A DNA stretch of 64,000 bases from contig NZ_CP166991.1 in assembly GCF_046197875.1 (NCBI RefSeq), forward strand, positions 186,001 to 250,000. Reading direction: 5' to 3'. Below the pieces are notes generated by a model. It was not told the DNA's origin. It searched no databases and saw only the letters and a program-made list of their open reading frames with translations. The first letter of the stretch is position 1. Each line of letters starts with the position of its first letter. Source of the DNA: Methanobrevibacter_A acididurans. Its GTDB lineage: Archaea > Methanobacteriota > Methanobacteria > Methanobacteriales > Methanobacteriaceae. Positions 56,485-64,000 of the stretch are shown here, in pieces. A program made the translations under genes and the position numbers.

Positions 56485-57045
56485 TTAATGGTCTATTCCA
56501 TGACTTTTCTTGTTTTCATCATGAATATTTACATGTTTTCCATGAGCTTCTGGAATAACTTCAAAGACTGGTTCTTCAAATTCAATATTAAATTCTTCAC
56601 CATCCATTAACATATGTTGAAATACTGCTAATGCTGCAACTTCACTGTGAGGTTGTGTTGTAACACTAACATTCCAGTCACTATTTTCATAAACCTTAGT
56701 TGGGACTTTAGCTCCACCTACAACTATTAAAATATCCTTATTGGAATCTCTAACTTCACTTACTACATCTTGTGCTTGTGAACCATACATTGTTAAGTGA
56801 ACGATTTTCCCACCATTATCTCTCCAATCAGTGATAACTTTCATGAAATTTTTTTCATAGGCAACTTCAAAGTCTCCACCCCAACGGTTTACAATATCTC
56901 GAACATTATCCATTAATCTATGATCTTGTTCTCCACTTAACCAAACTTTACTTGCACCAAAAGCTCTACTTGTTAAACATACATGTGTTGTGATACGTGT
57001 ATCTCTTTTTAATCTATGATCTAATCTTAAAACATTAATCTTCAA
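56485..57045 (-). CDS. tRNA (cytidine-56-2'-O)-methyltransferase
   Basis: A SPOUT-class methyltransferase matching aTrm56: KINVLRLDHRLKRDTRITTH at the start, VCLTSRAFGASKVWLSGEQD, and the knot region IVVGGAKVPTKVYENSDWNV near residue 120. It methylates C56 of tRNA T-loops in archaea. The start is taken as TTG 57045, 10 bases after GGAGG, giving the family's M-x-V/I-NVLRLDHR N-terminus; the TTG at 57054 is too near that site. Confidence 0.9.
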   Translation of the reverse strand: MKINVLRLDHRLKRDTRITTHVCLTSRAFGASKVWLSGEQDHRLMDNVRDIVNRWGGDFEVAYEKNFMKVITDWRDNGGKIVHLTMYGSQAQDVVSEVRDSNKDILIVVGGAKVPTKVYENSDWNVSVTTQPHSEVAALAVFQHMLMDGEEFNIEFEEPVFEVIPEAHGKHVNIHDENKKSHGIDH

Positions 57046-57078
57046 AAATATCAAACCTCCAAAATAATCTTTCTTTTT

Positions 57079-57879
57079 TTATACTATGAGTACGTATGGT
57101 ATTATCATCATTAAAAGTGAAAACATACGTCCTATTTCATTACTTGCACCTAAAACATCACCTGTTGCAAATTTCATATGACGTTTACAAACAAGACTAG
57201 TTAATGCTCCACCAAGTATACCACCAATAACTCCAAATACTCCTAATTTTGTATTAATAACAAATGCAATAATTAAACAAATAATAACACTTACAAGGTA
57301 GTTAGTTTTATTTGTGTATTGTATAAAACTTTTACCAGTACCATTAACATAAGGTGTGCTTGTTAAACAAGTAGTTAATAATCCAAGTTTAGCACACATT
57401 TCACTTATAAGAACAATCCAAATAAGACCATGACTAATAAATGTGAAATAACAAGTAATAGTAATAAGTCCTGTTAAAAATAATGAGGATATAGCACCAG
57501 TACCAATTAAAGAATCACGCATTACACGGATTTTATCTTTACTAGTTCCCTGAAACATCACACCATCACTAAAATCAAGCAAACCATCTAAATGATGACA
57601 ACCATTAATTAATATGAAAAATCCATAAATAATAACAGCACTTAAAAAGTAAGGTAAGTTTAAAACATTATTCAAAACAAATAATATAATAACACCTAAT
57701 AATCCTACAAAAGCATTAATAACAGGCCAAAACCATGTCATTTTAGCCATTTCATCAATTGTTGTTCGAACATTCAATGGTACTATAGTTGAAAAAGTAA
57801 ATAATCCAAGAATACTTCTCCACATTGAAAATTCTTGTCTATTAAAATAATCATCCCTATTTTTGTCAACACGACTCAT
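57079..57879 (-). CDS. cobS: Adenosylcobinamide-GDP ribazoletransferase (cobalamin synthase)
   Basis: A roughly 266-residue integral membrane protein with about seven helices. The CobS active-site loop reads CHHLDGLLDFSDGVMFQGTS (about residues 93-112), with RVMRDSLIGTGAISSLFL after it. It joins adenosylcobinamide-GDP to alpha-ribazole or its phosphate in the last step of the nucleotide-loop pathway. The GTG at 57897 lies in the ribosome-binding stretch GGTGGGAG, so ATG 57879 is the start. It follows cbiS on the same strand; the two form a cobamide operon. Confidence 0.9.
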   Translation of the reverse strand: MSRVDKNRDDYFNRQEFSMWRSILGLFTFSTIVPLNVRTTIDEMAKMTWFWPVINAFVGLLGVIILFVLNNVLNLPYFLSAVIIYGFFILINGCHHLDGLLDFSDGVMFQGTSKDKIRVMRDSLIGTGAISSLFLTGLITITCYFTFISHGLIWIVLISEMCAKLGLLTTCLTSTPYVNGTGKSFIQYTNKTNYLVSVIICLIIAFVINTKLGVFGVIGGILGGALTSLVCKRHMKFATGDVLGASNEIGRMFSLLMMIIPYVLIV

Positions 57880-57915
57880 AAAAAAATTCACTCCCACCTT
57901 TGTTCTACTTTTTCT

Positions 57916-59073
57916 TTATTCTTCAAAAATTTTACTCATACAACCTGCAATTAATCCAGCAAAGATATCATCTAACATTGGACCTAAACCAAAAATAATC
58001 CCCGGTTTCTTTTCATCATAACGTTTAAAATTAAAGGTAGCCTTTGTGCCAGCAATCTGATTACTAATAGCTAAACCTAAAACTTCATCAGTATATAAAT
58101 ATGCAGGATCATCTGAGATATCCACTTCACGTAAACGATTATTCTCAAAATCCTGTTCTGTTCTGATTGCAGCCATTAACAAAGCAATCACATTAATATC
58201 AGTTAAACTCTTAAGGATTTCTTCTTCTAACCGATTCTTCAAATCACTAGTAACATCAACACCAACACAAAGTTCAAAACCAGCATCAACTAAATCACTA
58301 ATCTGTATACCTTCAGAAACAAGATAATCAAGAATACCGAAATCTAAACCCATACGTTTAACACTATCCTCACAGTTAATAATAACAGATTCCTCTAAAT
58401 CCTTTAAAAACTTAGGAATATCTAAAGATTCATCATCATATTCAGCTTGAGTAATATCAACACCACTATCCATATACTCCTCATCATAATCCTGACTTGG
58501 AAGGTTAGATGCAATAACCAAGAAATCATTCTGATTTATAATATTATTAATATGAACTGGTAAATTCAAACCTTGGAAAAACTTAGTTTTAGCTTTAATA
58601 CAAGTCTTATAAATGTTAATTAAAAGTTTAGGACTTAAACTCTTATTAATCAAAATAACTTCACCAAGATCAATACGTGCATCCTTAAAACCTTTAGGAC
58701 TATTTGCAACTTTCAATTTATCAGTGAAATCTTCAACACTAACATCATTACTTATAATATTCAATATACCATAATCATCATAAGTATTAGTGAAATATTC
58801 TAAATCATTAGAAAATGTTGAAATATAACTACCAGAAATATTATTTGTTTCCTTATAATCTTCAGTTAATCCAATTAAACCCTCAATATCCAAGTTTTCA
58901 TTATTTTTCACATCATCCTTTAAAATAATAATATTTTCAACTATATCAATACCATCACTTATTTCTAAATCACTAAAAGTTAAAAAATAATCTGGATTAT
59001 TAATACAAATATGATTATCCGTATTTGAAACTTTAACATTACTTAAATGGTTCTTTTCACTTGTATCATTCAC
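57916..59073 (-). CDS. cbiS: CbiS: fused adenosylcobinamide amidohydrolase and alpha-ribazole phosphatase
   Basis: A 385-residue protein with two domains. The N-terminal part (about 20-205) resembles CbiZ, which removes the aminopropanol side chain from cobinamide for salvage: DARIDLGEVILINKSLSPKL then KAKTKFFQGLNLPV. The C-terminal part (about 235-385) resembles archaeal CobZ, a PgpA-like alpha-ribazole phosphatase: GPMLDDIFAGLIAGCMSKIF at the end. This is the CbiS fusion seen in Methanopyrus and others. The CbiZ part is divergent (few of the usual Thr/Gly motifs), so its activity is less sure. It is upstream of cobS. Confidence 0.8.
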   Translation of the reverse strand: MNDTSEKNHLSNVKVSNTDNHICINNPDYFLTFSDLEISDGIDIVENIIILKDDVKNNENLDIEGLIGLTEDYKETNNISGSYISTFSNDLEYFTNTYDDYGILNIISNDVSVEDFTDKLKVANSPKGFKDARIDLGEVILINKSLSPKLLINIYKTCIKAKTKFFQGLNLPVHINNIINQNDFLVIASNLPSQDYDEEYMDSGVDITQAEYDDESLDIPKFLKDLEESVIINCEDSVKRMGLDFGILDYLVSEGIQISDLVDAGFELCVGVDVTSDLKNRLEEEILKSLTDINVIALLMAAIRTEQDFENNRLREVDISDDPAYLYTDEVLGLAISNQIAGTKATFNFKRYDEKKPGIIFGLGPMLDDIFAGLIAGCMSKIFEE

Positions 59074-59302
59074 TATAAATAGCCCCTATAAAAAAATTTT
59101 TTTATTTTTCATTATCAAAATAATTAAAAGAGAATTCTTTTTTCCAAATATGTATAATCAAGAAAAAAATAAAATTATTAAGATTTAAAAATAATAAATC
59201 ATATTAATATATATCATTTTCAACATAATAAATATTAATATTTAAAAATAAAAATTTAAAAAAAAATATAATTTATTTTTTATATAGGAGAATGAAAACT
59301 TC
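59074..59302. promoter_or_regulatory. Divergent intergenic region between cbiS and larC
   Basis: A 229-base AT-rich region that must carry outward-facing promoters for cbiS (minus) and larC (plus). ATATATATC near 59205 is a possible TATA element. No dyad long enough to name as an operator or riboswitch was seen; in particular no cobalamin-riboswitch-like sequence. Confidence 0.45.
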
Positions 59303-60535
59303 ATGGTAGTTATAATCGACCCACAACAAAGCGGAATTGCAGGAAACATGATAGTTGGAGCATTCGTAGATATGGGAGTAAATCCAAATGAAATGAAAAC
59401 AATAATGGAGAAAGTAGCTAACGAATTCGGAAAAGCCACCATACATTTAAATAAAATCAACAAAAAAGGCATACAATCCACATATTGTAAGGTAGAAATA
59501 CCTGAAGATGAAAATCCGCACATTCATTACACAGATTTAATAAAAAAATTAGACACCATATCACAAAACTCAGATTATGATTCTAAAATTTTTGAATTAA
59601 GTAAAAAAGTTTTCCAAAAAATAGCAGAAGCAGAATCTGCAGTCCATGGTCAATCACTTCAAGAAATACATTTCCATGAAGTAGGAGCATGTGATGCAGT
59701 AGCAGACATAATAGGCTCAGTCTATGGATACTACAAATTAGGATTAGATAAAACACAAGTCATAGGATTACCAGTAAGTGTAGGTGGAGGAAATATCAAA
59801 TCTTCACATGGAAGAATACCCGTACCAGTACCTGCAACACTAAATATTTTAAAAGGAATCACAATAAAAGGAGGACCCGTAGACACAGAACTAGCAACAC
59901 CAACAGGTGCAGCATTATATGTAACCTTCTGTGATGAATTCAAACAATTCCAACCAAGTTTAAAACCCCAAATAATAGGTTACGGGGCAGGTAAGAAAGA
60001 ATTCAACTACCCTAATGTATTAAGAATAATACAAGGAGAAAACCAAATACCTCTACAAAAAATAAATGTAATAGAAACCAATATAGATCACTTAAACGGT
60101 GAACAATTAGGATACCTCTTTGATAAATTAATAAAAGAAGGAGCAAATGATGTAATCATAATCCCTGTGATTATGAAAAAAAATCGACCAGGACAAATAC
60201 TAAAAGTAATATCCAAAGAAGAAAACACAGAACATTTATTAAAAATAATATTTGCAGAAACAGGATCACTTGGAATAAGAGTAACACCAATGACACATAG
60301 AGGAATAGCTAAAAGAGAATTTAAAAAAATCCCAATCAAAATAAACGACACAAAATATGAAGTAACTTATAAAATAGCATATATAGATAATAAAATAATA
60401 TCTAATCGTCCCGAATTTGAGGATATGAAAAAAATAGCACTTAAAACAGGTTATCCCCTAAAAGATGTAATAGAACAAGCAAACATCACAATAAATAAAC
60501 ACTTAAAAGAAAATATAAAAAAAGGCTTAAATTAA
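59303..60535 (+). CDS. larC: Nickel-pincer cofactor biosynthesis protein LarC
   Basis: A 410-residue LarC (DUF111) protein: DPQQSGIAGNMIVGAFVDMG near the N-terminus, EIHFHEVGACDAVADIIGSV, GGGNIKSSHGRIPVPVPATL, and the C-terminal HRGIAKREFKKIPI. LarC inserts nickel into the pincer nucleotide cofactor of lactate racemase. The GIAGNM site has Asn where many family members have Asp. larA, larB and larE were not seen in this window, so the substrate in this organism is open. TAGGAGAATG precedes the ATG. Confidence 0.88.
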   Translation: MVVIIDPQQSGIAGNMIVGAFVDMGVNPNEMKTIMEKVANEFGKATIHLNKINKKGIQSTYCKVEIPEDENPHIHYTDLIKKLDTISQNSDYDSKIFELSKKVFQKIAEAESAVHGQSLQEIHFHEVGACDAVADIIGSVYGYYKLGLDKTQVIGLPVSVGGGNIKSSHGRIPVPVPATLNILKGITIKGGPVDTELATPTGAALYVTFCDEFKQFQPSLKPQIIGYGAGKKEFNYPNVLRIIQGENQIPLQKINVIETNIDHLNGEQLGYLFDKLIKEGANDVIIIPVIMKKNRPGQILKVISKEENTEHLLKIIFAETGSLGIRVTPMTHRGIAKREFKKIPIKINDTKYEVTYKIAYIDNKIISNRPEFEDMKKIALKTGYPLKDVIEQANITINKHLKENIKKGLN

Positions 60536-60536
60536 T

Positions 60537-60998
60537 ATGGAAATCAAAATAGCAACAATAGAAGATGCAGAAATAATAACTAGTATAGTTGAAAACACTA
60601 TAACTGAAATCTATCCGAAATATTTATCTGAAGAAAATATAGAATATTTCCTAAACCTACACTCAAAAGAAAACATAATAAAAGATATTCAAAACAAAAA
60701 CGTGTACGTATTCCAATACCATGGAATAAGCTTTGCAACAGCAACCATACGAGAAAACAATGTAAAAAGATTATACGTACTACCATCATTTGAAGGAAAC
60801 GGTTACGGTTCAGCAATAATGACTTTCTTCGAAGATAAAATAAGTGAAAAATATGATTACATCCTAATAGATTCAACTAGTCCAAGTATAAATTTTTACA
60901 TTAAACGAGGATATTATACAATAGAAAATATAGAATTTAATATAAATAATGAAAAAATTTTATACTATGAAATACTTAAAAAAGACTTAATAAGATAG
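60537..60998 (+). CDS. GNAT-family acetyltransferase
   Basis: A 153-residue GNAT: N-terminal helices, then VKRLYVLPSFEGNGYGSAIM near residue 80, the acetyl-CoA-binding V-x-P-x-x-x-G-x-G-x-G/A loop, and PSINFYIKRGYYTIENIEFN near the end. The acceptor is unknown. Its ATG lies one base after the larC stop, so it is co-transcribed with larC. Confidence 0.88.
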   Translation: MEIKIATIEDAEIITSIVENTITEIYPKYLSEENIEYFLNLHSKENIIKDIQNKNVYVFQYHGISFATATIRENNVKRLYVLPSFEGNGYGSAIMTFFEDKISEKYDYILIDSTSPSINFYIKRGYYTIENIEFNINNEKILYYEILKKDLIR

Positions 60999-61013
60999 GA
61001 AGATAAAAAACAT

Positions 61014-61715
61014 ATGATTAAAAAAGAAAACTTAAACCATAAAAAAGCAATAGCAGTATTATCAGGAGGCTTAGATTCAGCAGTAGCCACAGCATTCTAT
61101 GCAAAAGAATACGATATACATGCAATAACATTCGATTATGGTCAAAAAGCAGCAAAAAAAGAAATACAAGTTTCTAAAGAAATATGCGAAGCCCTAAATA
61201 TCAAACACACTGTAATGGATTTAAAATGGTTAGGTCAAATAAGTAACTCAGCATTAACCACAGATAAACCAATACCAGAAATCGAAAACAACAAATTAGA
61301 TGATACAAAAACATGTACCAGTACAGCAGATAAAGTATGGGTACCAGGTAGAAACATAGTATTCACAAGTATAGCAACAAGCTTTGCAGAAGCAGAACAT
61401 GCTGAAATAATTATTGTCGGATGGGATAAGGAAGAAGCAGCAACATTCCCAGATAACTCCAAAGAATTCCTAGAAAAATATAATCAAATGCTAAAAGAAG
61501 GATCACCTCAAAACATCACAGTAAAAGCACCAGCAATAGATTTAAGTAAAAAAGAAATAGTTCAATTGGGACAAAAATATAATGCTCCAATGAACTTAAG
61601 CTACTCATGTTATAAAGGAAATAACAAACATTGTGGAGTCTGTGAATCTTGCATGCGACGTAAAAGAGCTTTCAAAGAAGCACAAATAAGTGACCCAACA
61701 GATTATGAACAATAA
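61014..61715 (+). CDS. queC: 7-cyano-7-deazaguanine synthase
   Basis: A 233-residue ATP-dependent enzyme with AVLSGGLDSAVATAF (PP-loop, residues 14-28), TFDYGQKAAKKEI, and the zinc-binding CYKGNNKHCGVCESCMRR near the C-terminus. It turns 7-carboxy-7-deazaguanine into preQ0, which archaea place in tRNA as archaeosine. AGGAAGATAAAAAACAT precedes the ATG, 15 bases after the acetyltransferase gene. Confidence 0.94.
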   Translation: MIKKENLNHKKAIAVLSGGLDSAVATAFYAKEYDIHAITFDYGQKAAKKEIQVSKEICEALNIKHTVMDLKWLGQISNSALTTDKPIPEIENNKLDDTKTCTSTADKVWVPGRNIVFTSIATSFAEAEHAEIIIVGWDKEEAATFPDNSKEFLEKYNQMLKEGSPQNITVKAPAIDLSKKEIVQLGQKYNAPMNLSYSCYKGNNKHCGVCESCMRRKRAFKEAQISDPTDYEQ

Positions 61716-61789
61716 AAAACATAAAATAATATAAAACAAAATAATAAAAAATTTTTATAGTCTTGATTAAATTGAAAAAAGAATTCTTA

Positions 61790-62299
61790 ATGGCACAATT
61801 AGGTAGAATATTCATAATAGTAGCAATAATTCTATCAATAGTTAATGCTTTCTACTGGAAAAAGAATTATATAGATGGATTATCTGTAATATTCGCTTTC
61901 CTATCATTAGTCATGGTGCTATATGCATCACGTAATATTCGAAAAGAATATGTAAACAGTCCAATTGGAGCATTAAACCAACAAGTAGCACAAAGCTACC
62001 TATTTAACATGGTATACAAGTCAACAATTCAAAACAATTTTGAATCACTACCACTTGCAGTAGAAGAAGAAGTAAAAGAGAAAATGCCACAAATAAGCAT
62101 AGATCAATTACTTAAAATATATGACTATATGCTAACAATACCAAAAGAAATAAACATCTTTTATTATAACTTAGATTCCACTAATCAAAATGATTTAAAA
62201 AATTCAGAAGCAGATATTAAAGCTTGGATAAAAAGTAAATACTTATGGATGGATGAAGAAAGCTTAGATTTAAGTTTCCAAAGATTCTTTAACTCATAA
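61790..62299 (+). CDS. Small membrane protein of unknown function
   Basis: I do not recognise this protein of about 169 residues. Two membrane helices (GRIFIIVAIILSIVNAFYW and GLSVIFAFLSLVMVLYAS) lie near the N-terminus, followed by a soluble helical domain (about 70-169). The frame opens from a TTG at 61763, but ATG 61790 leaves a natural membrane-protein start. No good ribosome-binding site is visible for either. It follows queC by about 75 bases. Confidence 0.7.
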   Translation: MAQLGRIFIIVAIILSIVNAFYWKKNYIDGLSVIFAFLSLVMVLYASRNIRKEYVNSPIGALNQQVAQSYLFNMVYKSTIQNNFESLPLAVEEEVKEKMPQISIDQLLKIYDYMLTIPKEINIFYYNLDSTNQNDLKNSEADIKAWIKSKYLWMDEESLDLSFQRFFNS

Positions 62300-62373
62300 G
62301 AATTTACTTTTAAGCTAACTAATTTTTTTTTAAAATCTTAAAAAAATTTTTATTTTATAATAAGAAAATAATC

Positions 62374-62787
62374 TTAAAAAAATTTTAAAATATACTCTGC
62401 ATATTTAAATAAATCTTCAATTGTTAAATTATAATTTTGATTATTTTTGTCAGGAATTTCAAAATAATAATCGCATTTAACTCTATTATATTTAAGAGTT
62501 ATTAGTTTGTCTCTAATGTCTTTTCTAACAAATTTCATAGGTTTTTGAAGATTTTTATATATGTAGTTAGGGATTTTAGTATGGTCTCCAGAACCATTAG
62601 ACTTATAATCAGTATTTTCTTCTAACCATTTTAAAACATGTAAAAATGTAGCATAATATGTTCGACTAACAATCGTTCTTTCTATAGCAGAAGAATTAGA
62701 ATTTAAATTATCCCTATTTTCATATAATTCATGGGCTAAGTCTAAAAAATATTTAGGTTCAAAAGATGAAAAATCATCAGAATACAT
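62374..62787 (-). CDS. HEPN-like small protein
   Basis: A 137-residue, all-helical protein. The segment ERTIVSRTYYATFLHVLKWL (about residues 41-60) resembles the first conserved helix of small HEPN proteins (the R-x-YYA-F pattern); the usual R-X4-6-H motif is not evident, so it may be inactive or a different fold. AGTAGGT before the ATG lies in the end of the upstream gene, which is seven bases away. It is the last gene of the minus-strand small-gene run. Confidence 0.55.
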   Translation of the reverse strand: MYSDDFSSFEPKYFLDLAHELYENRDNLNSNSSAIERTIVSRTYYATFLHVLKWLEENTDYKSNGSGDHTKIPNYIYKNLQKPMKFVRKDIRDKLITLKYNRVKCDYYFEIPDKNNQNYNLTIEDLFKYAEYILKFF

Positions 62788-62794
62788 AATAGAT

Positions 62795-63163
62795 TTACCT
62801 ACTTAGAATTATCAAAGTTTTATCATAATAAGAAAGCATATCCTCTTTATCGCATTCAAAAAATAATTCAGCGTTTATGTTTAATGATAATAGATTTAAT
62901 TCTTCAGATGAAATTTCTGGTTTAATTTTAAAGATATATTCTACATCAATATAAATTTCTTCTGAATTATCATTTATTATGCAAGAATCTATTTGATTTG
63001 AATATTTAGGGACAATTTCATTTTTTAAAAAATTATAAATTTTATCATAAGGTTCTAAATAATTTTTAAGAATATTTGTATCATTAAAATATTTTGAAAA
63101 ATCGTTTGATTTATCAAATTCAGTTGCATTAAATAATTTGGTTGTTCCTTCTACAATTTCCAT
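62795..63163 (-). CDS. Uncharacterised small acidic protein
   Basis: A 122-residue protein without a recognised family. It is acidic and Asn-rich, predicted helical at first and then strand-rich (EIYIDVEYIFKIKPEISSEE, ELFFECDKED, KTLIILSR). It starts in a TAATG overlap with the stop of the previous gene and is seven bases ahead of the HEPN-like gene, so the three are translated as a unit. Confidence 0.6.
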   Translation of the reverse strand: MEIVEGTTKLFNATEFDKSNDFSKYFNDTNILKNYLEPYDKIYNFLKNEIVPKYSNQIDSCIINDNSEEIYIDVEYIFKIKPEISSEELNLLSLNINAELFFECDKEDMLSYYDKTLIILSR

Positions 63164-63447
63164 TATTTAACCTCTTTAATAGCTTTTAAAATTTTAGGTA
63201 AATCTTCTGAATTATCAACATCAATAACTAATTTTTTATCGAGCTTTTGTTTACTATTTTTATGCAATAGTGTAATACTTCTAGGAATGTCATTTTTTGT
63301 TTCTACAATAAAATTAATTTTAATCGGGTCAACAGTTTCTTCTTCAAATTCTTCTTTTATTTTAGTAACAAAATTAGGGTGTAATAACTCTTTTAATGTA
63401 ATACCTTCAATTAAAATTTGTAAAATTTCTTCATTAAATTCTGCCAT
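63163..63447 (-). CDS. Uncharacterised small protein
   Basis: A 94-residue protein with no recognised family; its C-terminal half alternates strands and helices (KINFIVETKNDIPRSITLLH, KKLVIDVDNSEDLPKILKAI). A good ribosome-binding word (AAAGGTGAT) precedes the ATG. It is the first gene of the tightly coupled three-gene set ending at 62374 and lies downstream of a long inverted repeat (63541-63567). Confidence 0.6.
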   Translation of the reverse strand: MAEFNEEILQILIEGITLKELLHPNFVTKIKEEFEEETVDPIKINFIVETKNDIPRSITLLHKNSKQKLDKKLVIDVDNSEDLPKILKAIKEVK

Positions 63448-63540
63448 TTAATCACCTTTAATAATTTTATAGTTATTCTATATTTTAAAGATTTCTTTTT
63501 TTCAATATTGGGTTTGTTCCACAATATTTTTTATTAATTC

Positions 63541-63567
63541 CAGTTGTCAACAAATAGTTGACAACTG
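63541..63567. repeat. 11-bp perfect inverted repeat
   Basis: CAGTTGTCAAC (63541-63551) and GTTGACAACTG (63557-63567) around AAATA. A second, weaker pair AATATTG/CAATATT lies at 63504-63528. Both lie between the partial gene at the window end and the small-gene set, so they could be an operator for the latter or a terminator for the former. Confidence 0.8.
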
Positions 63568-63612
63568 AATATTCATCGAGTTCTCAATTTCAAAAATATT
63601 TTTTAAAAATTT

Positions 63613-64000
63613 TTAACTAAATTCAACACCACAATCTTCGATCTCCTTTTTCAGATTTTTAAAATAGTCTTCAGAATTAACATTCATTCTATGATTAGTA
63701 ACATTTGAATCCATAATATCTACATCTAATAATGGACTGATCAAATTAGGTAATCCTTCTGTTTCAAATGAAACAATACCACAAATATCTGTATCATAAA
63801 TAGGACTATTAACATTTAAAGTTTGAATTTCTTCAAGATTATTTGTCTGTTCTATTTTCTTTTTTAAATCTTCACTAATATCTACAGCAAATGATAATGG
63901 GAGTTGAGATATTATTATGTGTTTATTAATATAAAATGCGAGATTATTTTTAACTAAAGAATCCATAACATATTTATTTGGGCTATCTATAAGGATTAGA
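63613..64000 (-). CDS. Uncharacterised protein, partial at the window end
   Basis: The minus-strand frame stays open through to the window edge (it reads LILIDSPNKYVMDSLVKN before the first internal Met at 63966), so the true start probably lies outside. The visible 128 residues or so have no recognised domain: helices and short strands, with GIVSFETEGLPNLISPLLDV near the middle. It is in the same orientation as the small-gene set and may be part of the same accessory region. Confidence 0.65.
   Translation of the reverse strand, partial: LILIDSPNKYVMDSLVKNNLAFYINKHIIISQLPLSFAVDISEDLKKKIEQTNNLEEIQTLNVNSPIYDTDICGIVSFETEGLPNLISPLLDVDIMDSNVTNHRMNVNSEDYFKNLKKEIEDCGVEFS

Noticed and set aside
59074..59302. 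Cobalamin riboswitch before cbiS-cobS
   Set aside because: No B12-box-like sequence or extended structure is present in the AT-rich divergent region.

Overview
The window is about 64 kb of very AT-rich archaeal DNA. A hydrogenotrophic-type methanogen of the Methanobacteriales is indicated by mcrBDCGA directly followed by mtrEDCBAFGH, the mvhDGA/mvhB hydrogenase genes, the rare type-2 seryl-tRNA synthetase, methanogenesis marker proteins 7, 10 and 14, and MfnA and ComB for methanofuran and coenzyme M synthesis. Low GC, the adhesin-like protein and the gene content fit Methanosphaera (or a close Methanobacteriaceae relative) best. The genus is an inference; no rRNA or tRNA gene was seen.

Layout. 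1-6.3 kb (mostly minus strand): a tandem pair of Na+/Ca2+ exchanger-family genes (the first cut by the window edge), a CNNM/CorC-type membrane protein, a zinc-ribbon protein, a TraB-family protein, comB, and an unassigned gene. 6.3-23.6 kb (plus): the methanogenesis core, namely marker 7, a membrane metallophosphoesterase, the McrA arginine methylase Mmp10, mcrBDCGA behind a long potentially structured leader, mtrEDCBAFGH, marker 14 and cobY. 23.8-29.6 kb: a PRC-barrel gene and sufCB, between which sits a small defence islet: a CBASS pair (CD-NTase plus a Cap15-like membrane beta-barrel effector) and a HEPN (R-X4-H) protein resembling ApeA-type abortive-infection proteins. 30-31.1 kb: a predicted DNA-binding protein followed by an iteron-like array with an exact 64-bp period and a (TAA)15 tract. 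31.8-36.1 kb: mvhDGA and the 12-cluster polyferredoxin mvhB. 36.7-39.8 kb: a secreted adhesin-like protein.

40-53.7 kb: housekeeping genes: pyrC, a TmcAL-like gene, a long FKBP isomerase, a B-box/acidic membrane protein, serS plus a pcc1-like gene, a HIRAN/ARPP-1 pair, ribosomal protein L10e, ppsA and mfnA. 54-62.3 kb: a broken AlbA/Schlafen-type gene, a fumarase beta subunit, a DUF763 gene, aTrm56, cobS, the fused cbiS, larC, an acetyltransferase, queC and a small membrane protein. 62.4-64 kb: a minus-strand run of four small uncharacterised genes, the last cut by the window end.

How it works together. MtrA-H moves the methyl group from tetrahydromethanopterin to coenzyme M using a corrinoid; cobY, cobS and cbiS in this window supply corrinoid nucleotide-loop steps. 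ComB serves coenzyme M synthesis and MfnA methanofuran synthesis. Mcr makes methane; Mmp10 methylates McrA; Mvh supplies H2-derived electrons to heterodisulfide reductase. The most unusual content is the CBASS/HEPN islet, the 64-bp iteron array with its possible binding protein, and the structured mcr leader.
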